Shown piece by piece: positions 57,700 through 64,000 of a stretch of 64,000 nucleotides of DNA. The notes beneath the pieces are model-generated. The model made no database searches. It saw nothing but the letters and a program-made list of their open reading frames with translations, and was not told the DNA's origin. The stretch covers positions 53,035,059-53,099,058 of the forward strand of contig OY755252.1 in NCBI GenBank assembly GCA_963576725.1. The letters are read 5' to 3'. Source of the DNA: Azorinus chamasolen. Its lineage: Eukaryota > Mollusca > Bivalvia > Cardiida > Solecurtidae. The translations under genes and the position numbers were made by a program. Position 1 is the first letter of the stretch. Every line of letters starts with the position of its first letter.

Positions 57700-58860
57700 A
57701 AGTAGATCTGTACAGTGCTTAGTGCCACGTATGGCCTTTTAATACCTTATTATGAACAGTTTTGCTCCAGTTTTGTAGCAAACAGATGTGTAATAATAAG
57801 CTTAATATATAAACTATTTGTTACAATGGTAAAATTAGTGTTATGTCTTAAAATAAGAGAAAAATTGCCGTACGTGAAAGCATTTTCAGCGGTTATGTCC
57901 CTTTGCTTATTGACCCGTATTTTCTGTTAGATGGGATTTTACATGATTCTCTCAAGAGAAAAAAAAGTATAGAAAACCTGATATATGGAATAGTTGTTGC
58001 AATGAAAAAAGTAGTTTTATGCCTTAAAATAAGGGAGAAATCGCCGTACGTGTCACCAAAGGAACGATAACCTAGCCTACGGTTATTGAATTTTCAGCGG
58101 TGATGTCCCTTTGCTTATTGACCCGTATTTTCTGTTAGAATGAATTTTTCATATTTCGCTCAATATTTCAGAAAAAACAAAATTGTATCAGAAAACCTGC
58201 TATATGAATTAGTTATTACAATGAAAAAAATAGTTCTATGTCTTAAAATGAGGGAGAAATCGCCGTACGTGTCACAAAAGGAACGATAACCTAGCCTACA
58301 GTCATTGAAATTGCAGCGGTGATGTCCCTTTGCTTATTGACCCGTATTTTCTGTTTGAATGAATTTTACATATTTCGCTCAATATTTCAGAAAAAACAAA
58401 TTTGTATTATAAAAACCTGATATATAAATTAGTCATTACAATGAATAAACTAATTTTATGTCTCAAAATAAGGGAGAAATCGCCGTACGTGGCAGCAAAG
58501 GAACGATAACCTAGCCTAATATCATTGACTTTGTCAGCGGTGATGTCCCTTTGCTTATTGACCCGTATTTTCTGTTAGACGGGATTCTACATAGTTTCCC
58601 TCCAGATTTTCCAAAAAAAAAAATTGGTATCAGAAAACCTGATATATGAAATAGTTATTACAATGAAAAAAGGTAGTTTAATGTCTTAAAGTAAGGGAGA
58701 AATCGCCGTACGTGGCACCAAAGGAACGATAACCTAGTCTAATAGCATTTACAATTTTCAGCGGTAATGTCCCTTTGCTTAGTGACACGTAATTTATGTT
58801 ATACGTGATTTTATACAGTTTTGCTCAAGATTTTTTGCAAACAGTTATGTTACAATTTCT
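57700..58860 (+). repeat. 208-224 bp tandem repeat, 5 copies
   Basis: Conserved blocks: AAAATAAGGGAGAAATCGCC + GTACGTG, AAAGGAACGATAACCTAGCC, CAGCGGTGATGTCCCTTTGC + TTATTGACCCGTATTTTCTG. The GCGGT anchors lie at about 57889, 58097, 58316, 58537 and 58761. GTACGTGGCACC echoes the terminal repeat of the enclosing element (TACCACGTAAT). Confidence 0.9.
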
Positions 58861-58894
58861 TTTTGGAACGTTTATTACCATTTTCACTGCAAAA

Positions 58895-59168
58895 AAGGCG
58901 TCGGTACACGAGATAAACGTGTTTTCACGCATTTGCAAACAGAGTAGACCTAGATCAGATGGCTCATATAGGAGCCGTCTGATCAGGGTCTGCTCTGTTT
59001 ACACCCGTTTCCAACATCCAGGTACTTGAAGATTACTGTAAAAAGGCGTCAGTATACTAGGTAAACGTGTTTTCACGCATTTGCAAACAGAGTAGACCCA
59101 GCTCAGATGGTTCATATAGGGGCCGTCTGATCAGGGTCTGCTCTGTTTACACCCGTTTCCAACATCCA
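58895..59168 (+). repeat. Tandem duplication of a family A core (about 143 bp unit)
   Basis: CGTGTTTTCACGCATTTGCA, AACAGAGTAGACC, CAGATGG.TCATATAGG.GC, CGTCTGATCAGGGTCTGCTC, TGTTTACACCCGTTTCCAAC, ATCCAGGTACTTGA appears twice with few changes. Confidence 0.9.
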
Positions 59169-59169
59169 G

Positions 59170-60100
59170 GTACTTGAGGATGAAATCTCCGACGTACAGA
59201 ACATGGCATCAAAAGAAGTCTTTGCCACGTGAGAAACAGATTATTCGATGAAATTTGATTTCTCTGAAGCTTATATATGGTAAATCATGTGTCATTCAGC
59301 TTGGTCAAAGTTTGCTCCACAGTAAGTTTGGTTGATGTTAGACGTTTACGGGTGTGAATGAGTAACACCAATTAATGCGTTTGTCGGCTTACCAACGCTG
59401 TTAGACGTAATTAAGCTGTCGTGTGCGTGGTGTTTGGTGTTTGTTATTGCAAACAACTCGTAATTACCGACTGTGATATTTGTGTATCAAAGCTGACATA
59501 AACTCGGCTTGCATGCTGAGTTATCAGTCAAACCTAGCTGACTTTTGCATTCATTTCTTTAGTATTTCAAGGACGCTTGTGGGAAGCAGGGATACTTTCA
59601 CTTTCACATAAGTGAAATAGATTATTGTGGATTTATGTGAATGTGTCGTTAGTTAATCATCATATGGACTTTTACTTATAAGTGGATCAACACTAAGGTG
59701 GGTAATTTATCTAGTCATTATTTTCTGTACTATTATTGCAATAGTATTCTATACCACGCATTGTTTTCCCCGTTAATATTATTTCGTTCATTCTTTTGAG
59801 CTTTAATTTCTTCATCCCGAAAGTTAGATATAATCTGAACTTAGTTTGGGCAGCTAATTAGACCTACTTTTGCATATAACGAACAAAAATGATTATATTT
59901 TAAAGTCTGCATACATTCTGCTTACAAGAAATAGTGTTACAAAATATATCTTACTTATCTAGGTGTGTAATTCGTCCAAATAAATGCATTTTAATCATGA
60001 TATTAGAATGCTATCTGAATTTATTGCCGGATAGTGTAACTCTCACGATGCGTGTGATTTTTACCCTGTCACCGGTTATAAAAATACGTGGCAATAGACA
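59170..60100. other. Unassigned DNA inside the 2.7-kb insertion
   Basis: No gene, tandem repeat or recognised MITE. Only the right terminal repeat of the enclosing element at 60075-60101 is evident. Confidence 0.5.
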
Positions 60101-60573
60101 CTCCGTAAAAAAAATTATCTCGTTAAAACGAACTATTTCGTTTTCTCGAGATAATAATTTTTTTTATCTCGTTAAAACGAACTACTTCGTTTTCTTGAGA
60201 TAATAAAAAAAATTATCTCAGGAAAACGAACTTTGTTTCGTTTTCTCGAGATAATATTTTTTTTTATCTCGTAAAAACGAACTACTTCGTTTTCTTGAGA
60301 TAATAAAAAAAATTATCTCATGAAAACGAACTTTTTTCGTTTTCTCGAGATAATAATTTTTTTTATCTCGTCAAAACGAACTACCTCGTTTTCTTGAGAT
60401 AATAAAAAAAATTATCTCAGGAAAACGAACTTTGTTTCGTTTTCTCGAGATAATAAAAAAAATTATCTCGTAAAAACGAACTTTTTTTCGTATTCTCGAG
60501 ATAATAAAATTTTTTATCTCATGATAACAAACTTGAAAAAAAATCTTGCATATGTCACCTCAGTGCCACCGTA

Positions 60574-61949
60574 CGAATCAGAAGAAGTTACGAATTTATG
60601 TGGAAGTGAATTATTTTTGCTGCGTGATAAGAGTTATCCCTTTCCTCGATATATACGCATTTTATCACCACTTTTGCAAACAAAGAAGACCCGCATCAGA
60701 CAGTTCCTATAGGAGCTACCAGATCAGGGTCTATTATGTTTCCTTAGAAAATGTCATAAATCAAGATTTTAACTTTCTACGCCAGAGTAGGCCCTGAACA
60801 GATAGCTCCTGAAGGATTTGTCTAACCAGGGTCTTCTATGTTTGCTTAGAACATATACTAAAATACAGAATATAGGCTAGATCTACTTCCTCAAAAATCT
60901 TATCAGTTTGCTCCTAAACAAATATTTATTATATCGGTATATTCATAGTGATGGAGCCTTTCACGAATAGCCATGTAGGAGTGCATGGGTTAATATGAAG
61001 AATCGCAGTTGTGTATAAACCTGTTGAAAGCCGGGAAGGTGTATTCGACATATGGGAAACGGATGGACGCTATCCATAAACAATTTAACCCTTTCCTTCA
61101 TAGTTTCTATTAAAACTTAATTTTAGGTAGATCTAGTTGTATAGATTTACATGCATTCATAAGGGTAGAAACTCTCTTTAATATTTATGGAGGAAATGGT
61201 TAGCGTATCAACGCGACTAACATTTGCGTCTATTGAAAATTGTATAGGCCTACATGTACTTTGGTCTCATATCTAACCAATCTGATTCACTGCTTTTGTA
61301 TAGTAAACCAATTACAAGCCTTATTTAGAACTACTCAACGTCATACTACTACTACTACGCGTCATAGTGATGTTTGATACGTCACGGTAACGTTATTATT
61401 AGTTATGCAGGGCTTAGTGTCCATAATATGGACTATACACTGCCAGCAAATATTTATATGGGACGAGGCGAAAATTTCAAGTTTGCATCATAGGTCTACG
61501 TGTATGGCTTGTCGTAGGGAAGCAATGGAATTACCTCCCTTTAATAAAATTAAATAAAATATTTTGTAATTGCCTCAAATCTCGTTTATATATTTTGTTT
61601 TTTCTTTTTTATCACTGTAAAACTAATTAATTTTTATATTTCAACTAATTAAAGCATAAATTATATGTATGCATTTTTTAAAACTGTAGTGGATAAACAT
61701 AAAATATTACATGTATTATAAGTAACAGAAAAGCATATGGCTGTCAAATAAGGGAAGTAACTCTTGTAAAGCCATGATAAGGATTTCAGTACCCTCATAA
61801 GGAATCTATAGGGGTTTCTCGTGACCTCTATTGACCAATGGAATGACAAGAATTTTGTAGGAGGTAAGATAAACGCAATTATGACGTCATATAAGTTCAT
61901 CCCTTGTCTCGGCCATGTTCTCATAGGCCTCAAATACTTGCGAAAACTG
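60574..61949 (-). repeat. Right arm of large inverted repeat
   Basis: Reverse complement of 55412-56289: CGAATCAGAAGAAGTTACGA + ATTTATGTGG matches the end of the left arm, and GCAATTATGACGTCATATAA + GTTCATCCCTTGTCTCGGCC matches its start. The arm carries a roughly 476-bp insertion (61397-61872) between AACGTTAT and ACGCAATTA that is absent from the left arm. Confidence 0.8.
61397..61872. other. Insertion in right arm of fold-back
   Basis: About 476 bp absent from the left arm. It includes the short palindrome GTCCATAATATGGAC at about 61419 and AT-rich DNA. No terminal repeats or coding region are recognised. Confidence 0.55.
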
Positions 61950-62366
61950 TTGACTCTGATGGAGGGTTCTGATTGGCTTATTAAGTCGTGTGCACGACTT
62001 AAAAAATTATCTCAGGAAAACGGACTTTGTTTCGTTTTCTCGAGATAATAAAAAAAATTATCTCGCAAAAACGAACTATTTCGTTTTCTCGAGATAATAA
62101 AAAAAATTATCTCGTAAAAACGAACTCCTTCGTTTTCTTGAGATAATAAAAAAAATTATCTCATGAAAACGAACTTTTTTCGTTTTCTCGAGATAATAAA
62201 TTTATTTATCTCGTCAAAACGAACTACTTCGTTTTCTTGAGATAATAAAAAATATTATCTCAGGAAAACGAACTTTGGTTCGTTTTCTCGAGATAATAAA
62301 AAAAATTATCTCGGGAAAACAAACTTGAAATTTTTTTCTTGCATATGTCACCTCAATGCCACCGTA
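61950..62366 (-). repeat. Family E palindromic array element, copy 4
   Basis: TTGACTCTGATGGAGGGTTC, TTAAGTCGTGTGCACGACTT + AA, about seven GAGATAAT / ATTATCTC units, CTTGCATATGTCACCTCAAT + GCCACCGTA. It mirrors copy 1 at the other end of the fold-back. Confidence 0.85.
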
Positions 62367-62404
62367 TTAATAGCATTACACAAACGAAAAAACCTGCTAT
62401 ATAT

Positions 62405-62505
62405 TGTACAGTAAAACTCTCTAAACCGGACATTCTATATAGTATACTATAGATGTTGGTCTTGGAAACAAGCGTCAGCTTAATGTAGAGTGAAAGCCAC
62501 ACAGA
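62405..62505 (+). mobile_element. Left end of a family C or pogo-like MITE
   Basis: TACAGTAAAACTCTCTAAAC + CGGACA is a typical Tc1/mariner/pogo-like end. It is followed by CAGCTTAATGTAGAGTGAAA, GCCACACAGAAAGCTCCTCT, the left half of a C core. The other half is not reached because the array below runs to the window edge. Confidence 0.65.
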
Positions 62506-64000
62506 AAGCTCCTCTAGGTAAGGCGTTGCTGCTGATGTCAATACGCAGAAAGCTCCTCTAGGTAAGGCATTGCTGCTGATGTCAATACGCAGAAAGCTCC
62601 TCTAGGTAAGGCGTTGCTGCTGATGTCAATACGCAGAAAGCTCCTCTAGGTAAGGCATTGCTGCTGATGTCAATACGCAGAAAGCTCCTCTAGGTAAGGC
62701 GTTGATGCTGATGTCAATACGCAGAAAGCTCCCGTAGGTAAGGCGTTGCTGCTGATGTCAATACGCAGAAAGCTCCCCTAGGTAAGGCGTTGATGCTGAT
62801 ATCAATACGCAGAAAGCTCCTCTAGGTAAGGCGTTGATGCTGATGTCAGAAAGCTCCCGTAGGTAAGGCGTTGATGCTGATGTCAATACGCAGAAAGCTC
62901 CCGTAGGTAAGGCGTTGATGCTGATGTCAATACGCAGAAAGCTCCCGTAGGTAAGGCGTTGCTGCTGATGTCAATACGCAGAAAGCTCCCCTAGGTAAGG
63001 CGTTGATGCTGATGTCAATACGCAGAAAGCTCCCGTAGGTAAGGCATTGCTGCTGATGTCAATACGCAGAAAGCTCCCGTAGGTAAGGCGTTGCTGCTGA
63101 TGTCAATACGCAGAAAGCTCCCCTAGGTAAGGCGTTGATGCTGATGTCAATACGCAGAAAGCTCCCGTAGGTAAGGCGTTGATGCTGATGTCAATACGCA
63201 GAAAGCTCCTCTAGGTACATGTAAGGCGTTGCTGCTGATGTCAATACGCAGAAAGCTCCTCTAGGTACATGTAAGGCGTTGATGCTGATGTCAATACGCA
63301 GAAAGCTCCTCTAGGTAATGCGTTGATGCTGATGTCAATACGCAGAAAGCTCCTCTAGGTAAGGCGTTGCTGCTGATGTCAATACGCAGAAAGCTCCTCT
63401 AGGTAAGGCGTTGATGCTGATGTCAATACGCAGAAAGCTCCTCTAGGTAAGGCGTTGATGCTGATGTCAATACGCAGAAAGCTCCTCTAGGTAAGGCGTT
63501 GATGCTGATGTCAATACGCAGAAAGCTCCCCTAGGTAAGGCGTTGATGCTGATGTCAATACGCAGAAAGCTCCCCTAGGTAAGGCGTTGATGCTGATGTC
63601 AATACGCAGAAAGCTCCTCTAGGTAAGGCGTTGATGCTGATGTCAATACGCAGAAAGCTCCTCTAGGTAAGGCGTTGATGCTGATGTCAATACGCAGAAA
63701 GCTCCCCTAGGTAAGGCATTGCTGCTGATGTCAATACGCAGAAAGCTCCTCTAGGTAAGGCGTTGATGCTGATGTCAATACGCAGAAAGCTCCTCTAGGT
63801 AAGGCGTTGATGCTGATGTCAATACGCAGAAAGCTCCTCTGGGTAAGGCGTTGATGCTGATGTCAATACGCAGAAAGCTCCTCTAGGTAAGGCGTTGATG
63901 CTGATGTCAATACGCAGAAAGCTCCTCTAGGTAAGGCGTTGATGCTGATGTCAATACGCAGAAAGCTCCTCTAGGTACATGTAAGGCGTTGCTGCTGATG
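62503..64000 (+). repeat. 44-bp satellite array running off the window
   Basis: About 34 units of CAGAAAGCTCCTCTAGGTAA, GGCGTTGATGCTGATGTCAA, TACG. Variants: GCTGCTGATG versus GATGCTGATG, CTCCTCT / CTCCCGT / CTCCCCT, and a 6-bp insertion (TACATG before TAAGG) in three units near 63215, 63265 and 63975. One unit near 62845 is shortened. CAGAAAGCTCCTCTAGG is the turn of the family C hairpin. Confidence 0.95.

Larger units (their letters stand above)
57418..60101. mobile_element. 2.7-kb inserted element with inverted ends
   Basis: Left end GGCAGAGTCTATTACCACGT + AATTACG; the right end, read inward, ACGGAGTGTCTATTGCCACG + TATTTTT, an imperfect inverted repeat of about 25 bp. A run of eight A at both borders may be the target duplication. 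Inside are five 208-224 bp tandem repeats (57700-58860), two copies of an A-type core (58900-59165) and about 900 bp of unassigned DNA. No transposase is visible, so it is non-autonomous. Confidence 0.7.
57161..60573 (-). repeat. Family E copy 3, split by a 2.7-kb insertion
   Basis: The left part (57161-57417) has the CACGACTT end and about five units; the right part (60102-60573) has about nine units and the CCACCGTA end, in the same orientation. Both broken edges fall in an A run (AAAAAAAA) of a unit, so the two parts form one element. Confidence 0.8.

Overview
The window looks like nuclear DNA of a mollusc, most likely a bivalve. It is AT-rich, intron-bearing and very sparse in genes. It is packed with short palindromic inverted-repeat elements, minisatellites, tRNA-headed SINE-like units and a decayed jockey-type LINE. 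The bivalve call is inference from repeat style (for example the AACAAGAGGG-type repeat near 22.6 kb); the species cannot be named from the sequence.

Genes. Two protein genes can be supported. (1) At 10339-11871 (+) lies a complete, intronless iduronate-2-sulfatase-like gene of 510 aa, with a signal peptide, the C-S-P-S-R formylglycine motif and the metal and substrate residues of the family. (2) On the minus strand, between about 31.2 kb and 18.5 kb, five exons (31159-31114, 28184-28053, 25698-25579, 20639-20511, 19087-18510) join in a continuous frame with GT/AG borders. Together they encode a calmodulin-spaced four-EF-hand protein with a polybasic and Ser/His-rich linker and a long acidic Glu/Gln/Thr-rich tail. 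A short exon ending exactly in ATG at 47448 may supply its start, giving 335 aa, but this is tentative. I do not recognise this protein as a named family.

Layout. 1-10.3 kb: mosaic of small inverted-repeat elements and their minisatellite derivatives, no gene. 10.3-11.9 kb: sulfatase gene. 11.9-18.4 kb: more inverted-repeat elements. 18.5-31.2 kb: EF-hand gene; its introns carry minisatellites (33, 54-57, 45 and about 26 bp units), a LINE fragment and a roughly 3 kb nested insertion. 31.2-54.9 kb: inverted-repeat elements, a broken LINE (33.4-35.3 kb) and large arrays (44.6, 46.3, 48.7, 49.7-51.1 and 52.5-54.1 kb). 55.0-62.4 kb: a large fold-back made of GAGATAAT-type palindromic arrays, interrupted by a 2.7 kb insertion. 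62.5 kb to the end: a 44-bp tandem array that runs off the window.

Main biological reading. Three abundant element families (called A, B and D here) have different palindromic cores but begin TTAA-CC(C/T)TTT or TTAA-CCCATT and end in the mirror image. One D copy is inserted at a TTAA inside an A copy with the TTAA on both sides. They therefore look like non-autonomous piggyBac-type MITEs. A fourth family (C) has TA-flanked ends beginning CAGTAGAACCTGTCTTAAGC, suggesting a Tc1/mariner/pogo-type MITE. At least six of the minisatellites are tandem expansions of an arm or end of one of these MITEs, which ties MITE insertion to satellite birth in this genome.
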